In this document: positions 42,994 through 52,145 of the stretch, piece after piece
Layout of the letters: each line of letters starts with the position of its first letter
Numbering within the stretch: position 1 is the stretch's first letter
Assembly: GCF_007197645.1 (NCBI RefSeq)
Contig: NZ_VKGK01000029.1
Coordinates: 1 to 64,000 of the forward strand
Direction of reading: 5' to 3'
DNA: 64,000 nt
Source of the DNA: Shewanella hanedai
Lineage (GTDB): Bacteria; Pseudomonadota; Gammaproteobacteria; Enterobacterales; Shewanellaceae
Notes under the pieces: model-generated
Told to the model about the DNA's origin: nothing
The model's input: only the letters and a program-made list of their open reading frames with translations
The model's database searches: none
Made by a program: the position numbers and the translations under genes

Positions 42994-44001
42994 ATGTCAA
43001 AAAGAACGATAACCGTGATCCCTGGTGATGGGATTGGCCCCAGCATTATCGATGCAGCAATAAAAATTCTCGATAAAGCTGGTTGTGATTTTGAATACGA
43101 GTTTGCAGATGCTGGTTTAACCGCCCTTGAGAAGCAAGGTGAATTATTACCTCAGCGCACTCTCGACATGATAGAGAAAAACCGTATTACTCTTAAAGGC
43201 CCTTTAACCACTCCTGTGGGCGAAGGTTTTACCTCTATCAATGTTTCACTACGTAAAAAGTTCAGCCTCTACGCCAACATTCGTCCGGTCTTGTCTTTTA
43301 AAGGCACTCAGGCTCGCTACGAGAATATCGATATCATCACAGTCCGTGAAAACACTGAAGGTATGTATTCAGGTTTAGGCCAGACTGTTTCTGAAGACGG
43401 CAGCACCGCTGAAGCGACCAGTATCATTACTCGCCAAGGTGCAGAGCAAATCACGACATTTGCTTACGAACTTGCTCGTAAAGAAAACCGTAAAAAAGTC
43501 ACTATCGTACACAAAGCAAATATCATGAAGTCGACCTCAGGTTTATTCTTGAAAGTCGCTCGTGAAGTTAGCTTGCGTTACCCAGACATCATCACAGAAG
43601 AGATGATTGTTGATGCAACATGTATGAAGCTAGTCATGAACCCTGAAAACTTTGACGTGATGGTAACGACCAATCTATTTGGCGATATCCTATCTGATCT
43701 GTGTGCAGGTCTTGTTGGCGGTCTAGGAATGGCTCCTGGTGCAAACATAGGTAAAGACGCCGCAATCTTCGAAGCAGTACACGGTAGTGCTCCTGATATT
43801 GCAGGTAAAAACTTAGCTAACCCAACATCGGTTATCTTAGCGTCTATCCAGATGCTTGAGTATTTGGGGATGTCTGATAAAGCTGAGCTTATTCGCTCTG
43901 CTGTCACTGCGGTTATCGCTGAAGGCGACCGTACGACTCGTGATCTAGGTGGTACCCACGGTACAACTGATTTCACTCAAGCTGTGATCGATCGTCTGTA
44001 G
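42994..44001 (+). CDS. NAD-type isocitrate dehydrogenase
   Basis: 335 residues, in the short isopropylmalate/isocitrate dehydrogenase class rather than the 416-residue NADP Icd of E. coli. Features are IPGDGIGPSIIDAA, the substrate loop TTPVGEGFTSINVSLRKKF, the active-site RENTEGMYSG, metal ligands in NLFGDILSDLCAGLVGG, and HGSAPDIAGKNLANP in the cofactor loop. It converts isocitrate to 2-oxoglutarate in the TCA cycle. GAAGGA lies 7-8 bases before the ATG, and a strong terminator follows. Confidence 0.88.
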   Translation: MSKRTITVIPGDGIGPSIIDAAIKILDKAGCDFEYEFADAGLTALEKQGELLPQRTLDMIEKNRITLKGPLTTPVGEGFTSINVSLRKKFSLYANIRPVLSFKGTQARYENIDIITVRENTEGMYSGLGQTVSEDGSTAEATSIITRQGAEQITTFAYELARKENRKKVTIVHKANIMKSTSGLFLKVAREVSLRYPDIITEEMIVDATCMKLVMNPENFDVMVTTNLFGDILSDLCAGLVGGLGMAPGANIGKDAAIFEAVHGSAPDIAGKNLANPTSVILASIQMLEYLGMSDKAELIRSAVTAVIAEGDRTTRDLGGTHGTTDFTQAVIDRL

Positions 44002-44020
44002 ATCAATAACATCTAACAGT

Positions 44021-44057
44021 AAAAAGGCCCTATGCTTTCGTATAGGGCCTTTTTTTT
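44021..44057. terminator. Terminator between isocitrate dehydrogenase and rlmM
   Basis: AAAAAGGCCCTAT/ATAGGGCCTTTTT stem with T-tracts on both strands, between convergent genes. Confidence 0.9.
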
Positions 44058-44076
44058 ATTCAGTTGTCTTGTCGTA

Positions 44077-45156
44077 TTAAGCTTGAGTTGGGTTCAGACT
44101 CAAGTAAACAGTCACTTCATCGCGATCATGATAAAGGTGCTTACATTTTATTGAGAAGTTCTTTATTTCATTCTCATTCAGCACGGTTGCCATCGTCTCT
44201 AGCATCGTCGTCACATCTTGATAGCGGCTTTTCATCGGCAGTTTAAGGTTAAACATCGCCTCTTTAAACCAGCCATTAATGGCCCATGCTTCAATCAGCT
44301 CCGCAACTCGCGATGGCTTTTCAATCATGTCACACACTAACCAATAGATATTCTTACGTGGTGGTTCGAAACGGAAACCATCGGCCTGATAATGTTTAAC
44401 CTGTCCGGTCTCCATTAAACCTTCATCCATCGCGCCATTATCAACGGCGGCGACAAACATACCACGGCGAACCAACTGATATGTCCAACCGCCAGGGCAA
44501 GCACCTAAGTCAACGGCATTCATGCCACTGCTTAATCTCAGTTCATGCTCTTCTTCTGGAATGAAATGGATAAACGCTTCATCAAGTTTCAATGTTGAAC
44601 GACTTGGTGCATCGCTGGCCATTTTCAGTCTTGGGATCCCCATTGGATAAGGCGAACTGTTGTTGCTAAAAGAAAAGCCAACATAAGCCGTACCCGACGC
44701 AATAAAGCAAACATGGATAATCGGACGACTATCACTCTCTTTTCTGAGTAAGTTACCCGCGCTCTTCAATTTCTGTCTTAACGGAACAGTGAACTTACGA
44801 CAAAAAGCTGTGCGCTCTTTTGCTTCATTAGTATCGGGCGTTTCAACTCTTAACTCACCAGCATTTCTGACATCTGATAACGCTTCCATGATTGGCGTGA
44901 TCCGATCGTTTTCAGGTAGGTTTTTCAGCAACTCTTTAGCAGCAAACATCTGTCTCGCAAAAATAAGCGAATCCAATTTAATTTTTTGCGCCAAGATAGT
45001 TGCATCACCAGCGTTAAAACACTGGAAAATTACATAGCCATCTTTCTTATTGGTTTTAACAAAACCACCAATATTGAGTTCTGCAGTGCGGTGTTGTATT
45101 TCAGCTGCACACTCTTTTTCATAGCCTGATCGGCAATATAAAAATAGGTTGATCAT
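44077..45156 (-). CDS. rlmM: 23S rRNA 2'-O-ribose methyltransferase RlmM
   Basis: 359 residues, the standard RlmM length. The N-terminal THUMP-like domain begins NLFLYCRSGYEKECAAEI; the Rossmann domain has AVDLGACPGGWTYQLVRRGM (motif I), the VCDMIEKP segment and the catalytic-tetrad region NLKLPMKSRYQDV. It methylates the ribose of C2498 in 23S rRNA. It is followed on the same strand by nothing and preceded by the DUF423 gene, the usual Shewanella arrangement with gcvA. Confidence 0.93.
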   Translation of the reverse strand: MINLFLYCRSGYEKECAAEIQHRTAELNIGGFVKTNKKDGYVIFQCFNAGDATILAQKIKLDSLIFARQMFAAKELLKNLPENDRITPIMEALSDVRNAGELRVETPDTNEAKERTAFCRKFTVPLRQKLKSAGNLLRKESDSRPIIHVCFIASGTAYVGFSFSNNSSPYPMGIPRLKMASDAPSRSTLKLDEAFIHFIPEEEHELRLSSGMNAVDLGACPGGWTYQLVRRGMFVAAVDNGAMDEGLMETGQVKHYQADGFRFEPPRKNIYWLVCDMIEKPSRVAELIEAWAINGWFKEAMFNLKLPMKSRYQDVTTMLETMATVLNENEIKNFSIKCKHLYHDRDEVTVYLSLNPTQA

Positions 45157-45273
45157 TGGAATTCCTGAAGCGAGCCAAAAGGCATATAACGCCTAAAATA
45201 ACGGCCATCAAATCGATAATGGCCGCTATTCTACACTTAATGAGTGGTGAATACGATTTAAACAAGCTAAGCC

Positions 45274-45663
45274 TTAATCGTTGAGTTCAACCACTCTATT
45301 ACGCCACACGGTAAGCGCAATCAACAACCAAGCAACTAAGAAACACACCCCACCTATTGGTGTGATTGGCCCGGTCCATTTAGCACCAAGTAAGGCGTAA
45401 ACATATAAAGAACCAGAGAATAGTATAATCCCCGCGATAAACAGGTAACCCGCCCAATCGAGTAAACGAGAGCTAAACCAGTGACCCGCAAATGCAACCG
45501 CGATAAGTGCGAACGTATGATAAAACTGATACTCCACCCCTAAATTGAAGATGGCGATCATTTCCGGTGATGCTACATTTTTTAATCCATGGGCACCAAA
45601 TGCGCCCAACGCCACAGAGATAAATCCACTTAATGCCGCCAACAACAGAAAACCTTTACGCAT
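45274..45663 (-). CDS. DUF423 membrane protein (YgdD-like)
   Basis: 129 residues with four membrane segments. The DUF423 signature is clear: GFISVALGAFGAHGLKN at the N-terminus, EYQFYHTFALIAVAFAGHW in the middle and TPIGGVCFLVAWLLIAL near the end. The function is not established. Its start overlaps the end of the hydrolase gene by 8 bases, so the two are almost certainly co-transcribed, in the order gcvA, hydrolase, DUF423. Confidence 0.88.
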   Translation of the reverse strand: MRKGFLLLAALSGFISVALGAFGAHGLKNVASPEMIAIFNLGVEYQFYHTFALIAVAFAGHWFSSRLLDWAGYLFIAGIILFSGSLYVYALLGAKWTGPITPIGGVCFLVAWLLIALTVWRNRVVELND

Positions 45664-46348
45664 CTAGCCCCCTAATAAAACCAATACAGTAAGAAATAGC
45701 AGCGTCTAGATTAGCCTCTTCGGTCGTGCCTGACGACTTCCTCGGTACAAAACTATGATCCCCATCGGTTAACCAATGTCGCTGAGTCTTTTGCATCACT
45801 GGCCAACTTTCTACCAGCTCCTTACCGCCAAACTTATCTCGCTCTCCTTGGATCACACACAAAGGTGCCTGACACAATTCGATAGGGGCGAGTCTTGGCT
45901 CTCCGCCTTTTAATGGGATAAAGGGGTAGCCTAAACAGATGACACCATCAACGGCTGTTTGCTCAGCCACAATAGCCGCCATACGTCCACCCATTGATTT
46001 GCCCATCAACACGATACGCTTAGGGGCATATTCGGCCTTAATCGCTTCGATATGCAGATTAAAGTCTTTGAGTAATTTAGGTGCTCTGTCTGGAGGACGT
46101 CTTTTGCCATCGATTGCATTGGCGCGCATATAAGGCAAATTGAAACGGATAACACCAATGCCAGCGAGACTTAACCCTTTTGCCATCTTATTCATAAACT
46201 CAGACGACATGTTTGCGCCAGCGCCATGAGTAAAAATAACCAGCGTCTCCCCCACTTCACCGTCTATGATGCAACGGCTCTCGATCAAGTCTTGTGCTTC
46301 TAAGGAATCTTTAACCAGGAAGTAGCTCACTGCGCGACTCCTCCTCAA
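45656..46348 (-). CDS. Alpha/beta hydrolase of the KANL3/Tex30-like family
   Basis: 230 residues. The fold is marked by LVIFTHGAGANMSSEFMNKM (oxyanion region), the nucleophile elbow VLMGKSMGGRMAAI, an Asp in VIQGERDKFGG and His in DGDHSFVPRK near the C-terminus. The substrate is unknown; relatives are annotated as dienelactone-hydrolase-like. The start overlaps the end of gcvA by 38 bases and its own stop overlaps the DUF423 start, which argues for translational coupling. A later start within the first 13 codons is possible. Confidence 0.82.
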   Translation of the reverse strand: MRRSRAVSYFLVKDSLEAQDLIESRCIIDGEVGETLVIFTHGAGANMSSEFMNKMAKGLSLAGIGVIRFNLPYMRANAIDGKRRPPDRAPKLLKDFNLHIEAIKAEYAPKRIVLMGKSMGGRMAAIVAEQTAVDGVICLGYPFIPLKGGEPRLAPIELCQAPLCVIQGERDKFGGKELVESWPVMQKTQRHWLTDGDHSFVPRKSSGTTEEANLDAAISYCIGFIRGLDA

Positions 46349-47222
46349 ACATATCTAACATCCACTCTCTAAATGCGGCGATTTTACCGATATCTGAATG
46401 GTTTTGCTGACACACTAGGTAGTAAGCATCTTTACTGACTAACACTTCAGGGAAAGGACAGACGAGTCGCCCCGCTTTAATATCAGGTCTAGCAAGTACG
46501 CTATAACCTAATGCCACTCCTTGACCATGAGCAGCAGCCTGGAGCACTAACGAGGAATGACTGAAGATTGGGCCGTGGTTCACATTAATATCATTAATCC
46601 CACATTGTCGAAACCAAGCCTGCCAATCGTGTCGTCCCATATCATGTAATAAGGTGTGATATTTCAGATCACTGGGCTTCTCAAGTGGCTTAGGCCCACT
46701 GAGTAACATGGGTGAACAAACAGGAATTAACACCTCGTTTTTCAATTTATCCGCTCTTAAGCCTGACCAATTTCCCTGCCCATAATAGATGGCAACATCC
46801 ACATCGTCAGACAGTGAACCACCTTCATCATCAACGGCTTTAATACGCACGTCAATATCAGGGTTCTTTTCACTAAACTTAGCTAATCTAGGTACTAACC
46901 ACTGAATAGCAAAGCTAGGTGAAGTGCTGACTGTCAGTGAACCTATCGCACTTCTGGCTAACAATCGGTCTGTCGCTTCAGCTAATTGAACAAACAGATC
47001 TTTAATATCTAAAAAGTAGCTTTGTCCCTCTTCAGTGAGTAGAAGAGAACGGTTCTTTCGACGAAATAATTTTAAACCGAGATACTCCTCTAACGCCTTA
47101 ATCTGATGACTGACGGCAGCTTGAGTAACGAACAACTCTTCAGCTGCCCGAGTAAAGCTGAGGTGCCTTGCTGCCGCTTCGAAAGCTTTTACTGAATTTA
47201 AGGGCGGTAAGCGTCTAGCCAT
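46311..47222 (-). CDS. gcvA: LysR-family regulator GcvA
   Basis: 303 residues, close to the E. coli protein. The N-terminal helix-turn-helix reads RRLPPLNSVKAFEAAARHLS then FTRAAEELFVTQAAVSHQIK, which is the typical GcvA opening. The effector domain follows. GcvA controls the glycine-cleavage operon according to glycine and purine levels. The gcv genes are not in this window. The gene heads a probable operon with the hydrolase and DUF423 genes. Confidence 0.9.
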   Translation of the reverse strand: MARRLPPLNSVKAFEAAARHLSFTRAAEELFVTQAAVSHQIKALEEYLGLKLFRRKNRSLLLTEEGQSYFLDIKDLFVQLAEATDRLLARSAIGSLTVSTSPSFAIQWLVPRLAKFSEKNPDIDVRIKAVDDEGGSLSDDVDVAIYYGQGNWSGLRADKLKNEVLIPVCSPMLLSGPKPLEKPSDLKYHTLLHDMGRHDWQAWFRQCGINDINVNHGPIFSHSSLVLQAAAHGQGVALGYSVLARPDIKAGRLVCPFPEVLVSKDAYYLVCQQNHSDIGKIAAFREWMLDMFEEESRSELLPG

Positions 47223-47404
47223 AGTGATCCCGATCTCATATTTTAATTAGTTTTTCTAATCCTTATTGTTACATTTTATCGTTTGTAAAGGGAAGGCTTT
47301 TTGGTTAAATTTTGCGCCAACGAAATGACTATAGTTAGACAGCCTCTACGACGTAAATGGGGAGTGTCTGACAGCCCAAAATATCCGCCTGGAGGCGACT
47401 ATAC

Positions 47405-47632
47405 ATGCTAAATCTTAAAACTGTTTTTGTTCTTGCATTCCTTTCAACTGCAACAAGCGTACAAGCTGATGAATCTACTATCGATATGACAGATCTTCAT
47501 ACAACAATTAGCGCACAACTCTCTGAAGGAATGGAAGTAATGCAACAAGACCTCACCGAAGATCTTAATGCACTTTTACACAGTGAAGATAAAGCTGAGA
47601 CTGCAGAGGTAACGGTATTACGCGCTGAGTAA
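47405..47632 (+). CDS. Small exported protein of unknown function
   Basis: 75 residues. A signal peptide (LKTVFVLAFLSTATSVQA) is cleaved near QA-DE, leaving an acidic ~54-residue mature chain rich in Glu and Leu (SAQLSEGMEVMQQDLTEDLN) that is likely helical. TGGAGG lies 10 bases before the ATG. A strong terminator follows, so it is a monocistronic, real gene. I do not recognise the family. It is divergent from gcvA. Confidence 0.75.
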   Translation: MLNLKTVFVLAFLSTATSVQADESTIDMTDLHTTISAQLSEGMEVMQQDLTEDLNALLHSEDKAETAEVTVLRAE

Positions 47633-47664
47633 TACCACCCTCAGAGAGAGATAACCAAACACCT

Positions 47665-47698
47665 AAAGCCGCGTTGCATGTTATGCCGCGGCTTTTTT
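47665..47698 (+). terminator. Terminator of the small exported protein gene
   Basis: AAAGCCGCG/CGCGGCTTT stem followed by six T. Confidence 0.85.
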
Positions 47699-47902
47699 GT
47701 GTCTGGAACACTTATGTCAATTTCCCATATTCATTTCCCTGCTACTCTGCATTTTTACGATATTCACTCCATTACTGAAAGGCCAAAAAAAGAAATAGGC
47801 TTTGTATTTGGCATTTCCTGTAGAACCTGATGTTAATTTATTGTGTGAAAACTCGAAAATATCCCTACCAGCAAAATAATCCCAAACAAGATCAACAGAC
47901 AT

Positions 47903-47936
47903 AAAAAAGCCGCAGCGATAGTCATATCGATGCGGC
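47903..47936 (-). terminator. Terminator of thiI
   Basis: 11-bp arms with one mismatch (47909-47919, 47926-47936); six T follow on the minus strand, 52 bases beyond the thiI stop. The stretch 47700-47902 holds no gene I would support. Confidence 0.75.
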
Positions 47937-47987
47937 AATTCCAGCAACCCCTCTCACTATTAAAGCGAATGAGTTTCTAGCTTAATC

Positions 47988-49442
47988 TTAAGGACGATAA
48001 ACTTTTACGTTCTCATAGCCCTGTTCTTGAAGATAAAGCGCCTGTAGCTTGCTCATGACCCCTCTATCACAGTAAAGCAGGTAAGTTTTACTCTTATCCA
48101 GATCAGCAAACTGAGTGGCGAGTCTAAAGAAGGGGATCGTCTTAACTTCTACACCTGAAATATTTAAAGGCGACTGCTCCTCTTCTTCAGGCGCACGAAC
48201 ATCGATAATCACTTCACCCGCGTTGATACCATCAACGGTTTCAGTCGCCGTGATTTTCGTCTCCATACTGGTCGCGATTTCTTTGATGTCGATCATAACG
48301 GCAGCTTCAACAACACGGTCAATAAGATCTTCTGAGAACTTAAGCTCTTCAGCTTCAATCTTTGATAATACTGCTTTTACTGTTGGACGCTGCGAGATCA
48401 CACCACAATATTCAGGGATTGTTTTAGACAGATCTTCGGTCCCTATCTTACGACTGATATTGATAATATCTTGCTTATCCATGGCGATCAGTGGACGTAA
48501 AATCAGATGGTCAGTACAACGATCGATGACATTAAGATTGGTTAAGGTTTGACTTGAAACCTGCCCCATCGCTTCACCGGTGACCAATGCTTCAACGCCC
48601 ATTCTTCTTGCTATTTTAGCGGCTGCACGCATCATCATACGCTTGAGGATCACTCCCATCTGGCCGTTATCTATTTTCTCTAAGATCTCGGTTACAACAG
48701 GATCGAAAGGCACAGAGATAAACTTAACCTTATGAGACTCACCATATTTCTGCCATAGATGATAAGCCACTTGCTTAACGCCTATCTCATGCTGGTCGCC
48801 ACCTAAGTTAAAGAAGCAGTAATGGGTACGCGAACCACGTTTGATAAACTGATAGCTTGATACACCAGAATCGAATCCGCCTGAAATAAGCGACAATACA
48901 TCCTCTTGGGTAGCCATTGGATAGCCGCCTAAGCCAGGAATACGCTTATCAACCAGATAAAGTTTGTCTTTATCTATCTCCAGGTTAATGGTCATATCTG
49001 GATTTTTCAATCTAACCCCAGCAGCCTCGGTGAACTGATTTAATCCTCCACCAACATAACGCTCAACTTCGATTGATTTAAAGTCATGATTACCCACTCG
49101 TTTAACACGAACACAGAAGGTTTTACCTGCGAGTTCATCTTTATAAACAGCTAAGGTTTGCTGGTAAATATCATCAACAGACTCAAAGGTACTTTCACTC
49201 ACTTGAAGTATATGAACAATACCAGGAATACACGCTAATCTTTCTGCGAAAGCCTCGATTAAATCCAGTCTATCGTCCGGCACCAGTACCATGATTTTAT
49301 CCCATTCACGCTTAACTTTAGCCGTTTCATCGACTTTTTTAAGCACGTTACGGATATTGGTTTCAAGCATCTTGGTAAAACGCATTCTTACCGGTTTGCT
49401 TTTCATCATGATTTCAGGGAACAATTTTACGATAAATTTCAT
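47988..49442 (-). CDS. thiI: tRNA 4-thiouridine synthase / thiamine sulfurtransferase
   Basis: 484 residues from the ATG at 49442 (MKFIVKLFPEIMMKSKPVRM), the standard start. The THUMP domain occupies about 60-165, the PP-loop LISGGFDSGVSSYQFIKRG about 185-203, and a C-terminal rhodanese domain carries the active Cys in LLYCDRGVMSK. ThiI makes s4U8 in tRNA and passes sulfur for the thiamine thiazole. The rhodanese domain is the enteric-type, full-length form. The neighbouring dxs also supplies thiazole precursor, but the two are not in one operon. Confidence 0.95.
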   Translation of the reverse strand: MKFIVKLFPEIMMKSKPVRMRFTKMLETNIRNVLKKVDETAKVKREWDKIMVLVPDDRLDLIEAFAERLACIPGIVHILQVSESTFESVDDIYQQTLAVYKDELAGKTFCVRVKRVGNHDFKSIEVERYVGGGLNQFTEAAGVRLKNPDMTINLEIDKDKLYLVDKRIPGLGGYPMATQEDVLSLISGGFDSGVSSYQFIKRGSRTHYCFFNLGGDQHEIGVKQVAYHLWQKYGESHKVKFISVPFDPVVTEILEKIDNGQMGVILKRMMMRAAAKIARRMGVEALVTGEAMGQVSSQTLTNLNVIDRCTDHLILRPLIAMDKQDIINISRKIGTEDLSKTIPEYCGVISQRPTVKAVLSKIEAEELKFSEDLIDRVVEAAVMIDIKEIATSMETKITATETVDGINAGEVIIDVRAPEEEEQSPLNISGVEVKTIPFFRLATQFADLDKSKTYLLYCDRGVMSKLQALYLQEQGYENVKVYRP

Positions 49443-49560
49443 CAGGTTTTCCGAGGGAGCTAAGGTCTTAAAAAATATTGGCCGCATTATACCAAGATCG
49501 TTAGAAGAATGCTTATCTAGATATAAGAGCACGTATTGTGACTTAATCGCCCTAAAAAGA

Positions 49561-49589
49561 AAAAAGCGCTAAGAGATATCTCTTAACGC
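49561..49589 (-). terminator. Terminator of pomAB
   Basis: GCGCTAAGAGATA/TATCTCTTAACGC stem (one mismatch), T-tract on the minus strand, 27 bases beyond the pomB stop. Confidence 0.8.
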
Positions 49590-49616
49590 CTTATTTGATG
49601 AGTTAAACGGAGTAAA

Positions 49617-50579
49617 TTAAGGGCCGACCGTTATCTCATCAGACTCTATCGCCTTTCCTTGTTCAATGGCGATCTCAACTCTACGATTACGAGCGCGATT
49701 ACTGCTGGTGTCATTACCAACAAGAGGATCAGTATTGGCCATTCCGACCACTTTCATCCTCCCTGCATTGAACCCTTTCACCTTGATCAGCTCATGGGCA
49801 ACTGCAACGGCTCGCTTACTGGAAAGATCCCAGTTTGAACTATACAACTCATTGTTAATGTTCATATCATCAGTGTAACCAGACACAGTAATGATACCGG
49901 GAACATCTTTCAGTAACTCACCTACACGGCGAATAACCGGCTTAAACCTTGGTTGCAAGAACCCTGAACCCGATGAGAAAGCCCCCTTCTCACGGATACG
50001 AATAATAATCTGCTGACCTAATGACTCTATCTCAATCGCCCCGTCGACAATCTCAGTATTAAGCTCTTGGGCCATTTTCTTAACTTGTTCATTGATGTTG
50101 TCTTGCGCTGCCGCTTCGGCATCTGACGACTCTTTGGCTTGTGCCTCGGATTCAGCCTTAGACTCAGCAACTGACTGCTCTTGAGCTGCCGCGGCAGCTT
50201 CACCACCACGTTGCTGCCCTTGCTGTTGCTGCATACCGCCAGAGCTATCATCTTCACCCGCTTGATACTCAATAACGGGCTCAGTTATCTCGCTGGTTTG
50301 CTGATTAATCGTCTCTATTGGAGTTGGCTCAGGGCGACCAGGCCTAAACTCTAGAGCGATCACCGATGTACCTTTAGGGATATCTTTAACTTCGACTTTA
50401 TTCTGAACACCAAACGCATACTTCATCGAACCGGCGATCTGTTTAAACTTTTGCACATCCATTTCAGAAAATGAAAGCAGCAATACAAAAAAGCACATCA
50501 GCAGCGACATAAGATCAGCAAAGGTCGCCAACCAAAGTGGAGCTCCGGGCGGTGGACAATTACACTTTGGTTTAGCCAT
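49617..50579 (-). CDS. pomB: Flagellar stator protein PomB
   Basis: 320 residues. One membrane segment (LWLATFADLMSLLMCFFVLL) carries the ion-binding Asp22 in the TFADLM context typical of sodium stators. About residues 115-170 are a low-complexity Gln/Ala/Glu/Ser-rich linker. The C-terminal OmpA-like peptidoglycan-binding domain has ITVSGYTDDMNINNELYSSN and NRRVEIAI. With PomA it forms the torque-generating unit. pomA ends 4 bases before pomB starts, so they are one operon. Confidence 0.93.
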   Translation of the reverse strand: MAKPKCNCPPPGAPLWLATFADLMSLLMCFFVLLLSFSEMDVQKFKQIAGSMKYAFGVQNKVEVKDIPKGTSVIALEFRPGRPEPTPIETINQQTSEITEPVIEYQAGEDDSSGGMQQQQGQQRGGEAAAAAQEQSVAESKAESEAQAKESSDAEAAAQDNINEQVKKMAQELNTEIVDGAIEIESLGQQIIIRIREKGAFSSGSGFLQPRFKPVIRRVGELLKDVPGIITVSGYTDDMNINNELYSSNWDLSSKRAVAVAHELIKVKGFNAGRMKVVGMANTDPLVGNDTSSNRARNRRVEIAIEQGKAIESDEITVGP

Positions 50580-50583
50580 GGGG

Positions 50584-51351
50584 CTACTCCCCGTCCGTTG
50601 TATCTACTTGTCGTTGCTTCTCAGAGATGTAATTCTTTAAAAATCCTTCAATCACACGAGGATTCTGACCATCTTGGATCGCCAACACTGCGTCCATAAT
50701 CAGGTTACGATTCATCATCTCTTCGCTCATTCTAAGCCCTAACTTACCTGCAATAGGTATCGCGACCATGTTAGCCACCATTGCACCATACAGTGTGGTT
50801 AACAATGCAATGGCCATTGCAGGACCAATCGACTTAGGATCGTCCATGTTCGATAGCATTCCCACCAAGCCAACTAATGTGCCAATCATGCCCATTGCTG
50901 GTGCTACATCACCGATAGTTGAAAAGATGCTAATACCGACTTTATGGCGCTCCTCGGTCAATGCGATATCTTTTTCAAGTGCATCACGTACCACATCGCC
51001 GTCATGGCCATCCACTAACATATCAACGGCTTTTTGCATAAAACTATTGGTTATTTCAGCCTCTTCAAGCGCCAAAAAACCGCCTTTACGAGCCGCATCT
51101 GCCATCGTTACAGACTGCTCTATCAGCTCTTCAGGCTTATCGATTTTAAAAATAAAGGCTTTAGCGGCAATTTTAACTGAACCAAGAAATTGCTTCAGGT
51201 TATATTTCATCATAACCACGAAAAAGGAACCACATATAACAATCAGTACAGACGCTGCATCGATAAAAATACCGATACCACCACTCGTTGCCATTGCACC
51301 GAGAATGAATCCGAATGCACCAATGAGTCCTATCAGGGTAGCTAAATCCAC
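50584..51351 (-). CDS. pomA: Flagellar stator protein PomA
   Basis: 255 residues with four membrane segments, as in PomA/MotA. The N-terminal MDLATLIGLIGAFGFILGAM and TM3-TM4 segment TIGDVAPAMGMIGTLVGLVG, then MSNMDDPKSIGPAMAIALLT, are the family's most conserved parts; the large cytoplasmic loop between TM2 and TM3 carries the charged residues that contact FliG. It works with PomB to drive the flagellum with sodium ions, the ion choice being inferred from similarity to the Vibrio/Shewanella type. Confidence 0.93.
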   Translation of the reverse strand: MDLATLIGLIGAFGFILGAMATSGGIGIFIDAASVLIVICGSFFVVMMKYNLKQFLGSVKIAAKAFIFKIDKPEELIEQSVTMADAARKGGFLALEEAEITNSFMQKAVDMLVDGHDGDVVRDALEKDIALTEERHKVGISIFSTIGDVAPAMGMIGTLVGLVGMLSNMDDPKSIGPAMAIALLTTLYGAMVANMVAIPIAGKLGLRMSEEMMNRNLIMDAVLAIQDGQNPRVIEGFLKNYISEKQRQVDTTDGE

Positions 51352-51905
51352 AACTGCTCCTCAAATGAAACTAGCTTCGGCTCAAAATGTCCAAAACTGT
51401 AAAATGCGCGACGGCAATAAAACTAAAAATTCTTTTATAACCTTAACTTTATAACAAAGATAGAGATAAACCCATCATGAGCAGCAAATGTTATATCTAA
51501 ACTCTACAAAATGTAGGGTTCAATATGCAAAAAAAGACAGTGCATCCATTGACCATAGATAAATATGAGCACTATTCTATCTTTCTCTGTCCATCAGCTT
51601 ATTTATCTAAATCCATCCAGTCATTATTCTATATTTATTGTCACCAACGAAAAATCCATAAATGGCCTTGTTCGATAACCGAACATCAATGACGTTAAGG
51701 TTAAACAAACACCATTACGGTAAATCACTTTTCAATGTCTACTCTCAATTATCGGACAGCTTACACGCAAGTTTAGCTACAAATTCAAATTTTTATAAAA
51801 AAATCACAATAAAGCGTGCTGCTGGGCAAATTTAGCGCAGCGCAATTTGACCACTGCCGCTGGCTACGATACCGTGTGTCACGCTAATTTCAAGGAAACG
51901 TTATC
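51352..51905. other. Gene-free interval between divergent pomA and xseB
   Basis: About 550 AT-rich bases. It must hold the promoters of pomAB (minus) and xseB-ispA-dxs (plus), but I see no well-formed known motif, repeat or further gene. Confidence 0.5.
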
Positions 51906-52145
51906 ATGGCAAAAAAACCTGAAAATCTCACTTTTGAAGAATCCCTTTGTGAACTCGAACGCATTGTTTCAGAACTTGAACAAGGCGACGTTTCCTTAGA
52001 TGATGCATTAAAACAGTTTGAACGCGGTATTAAACTCGTTCGTACTAGCCAAAGTAAGTTGGAGCAAGCCCAACAGAAAGTCGCTATTTTGATGACTGAC
52101 AATGAAAATGACTCGCTAACCCCCTTTGCACCCGAGGTAGAATAA
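51906..52145 (+). CDS. xseB: Exodeoxyribonuclease VII small subunit
   Basis: 79 residues, a normal XseB length, with the family core LTFEESLCELERIVSELEQG and LDDALKQFERGIKLVRTSQS. Several copies bind the XseA catalytic subunit to degrade single-stranded DNA. AAGGAAACG lies upstream of the ATG. The stop codon abuts the GTG of ispA, so the two are translationally coupled, as in many gammaproteobacteria. Confidence 0.95.
   Translation: MAKKPENLTFEESLCELERIVSELEQGDVSLDDALKQFERGIKLVRTSQSKLEQAQQKVAILMTDNENDSLTPFAPEVE

Noticed and set aside
47717..47947. 76-codon minus-strand frame between the small exported protein gene and thiI
   Set aside because: It overlaps the thiI terminator, has no ribosome binding site, and its sequence is unlike a known protein.
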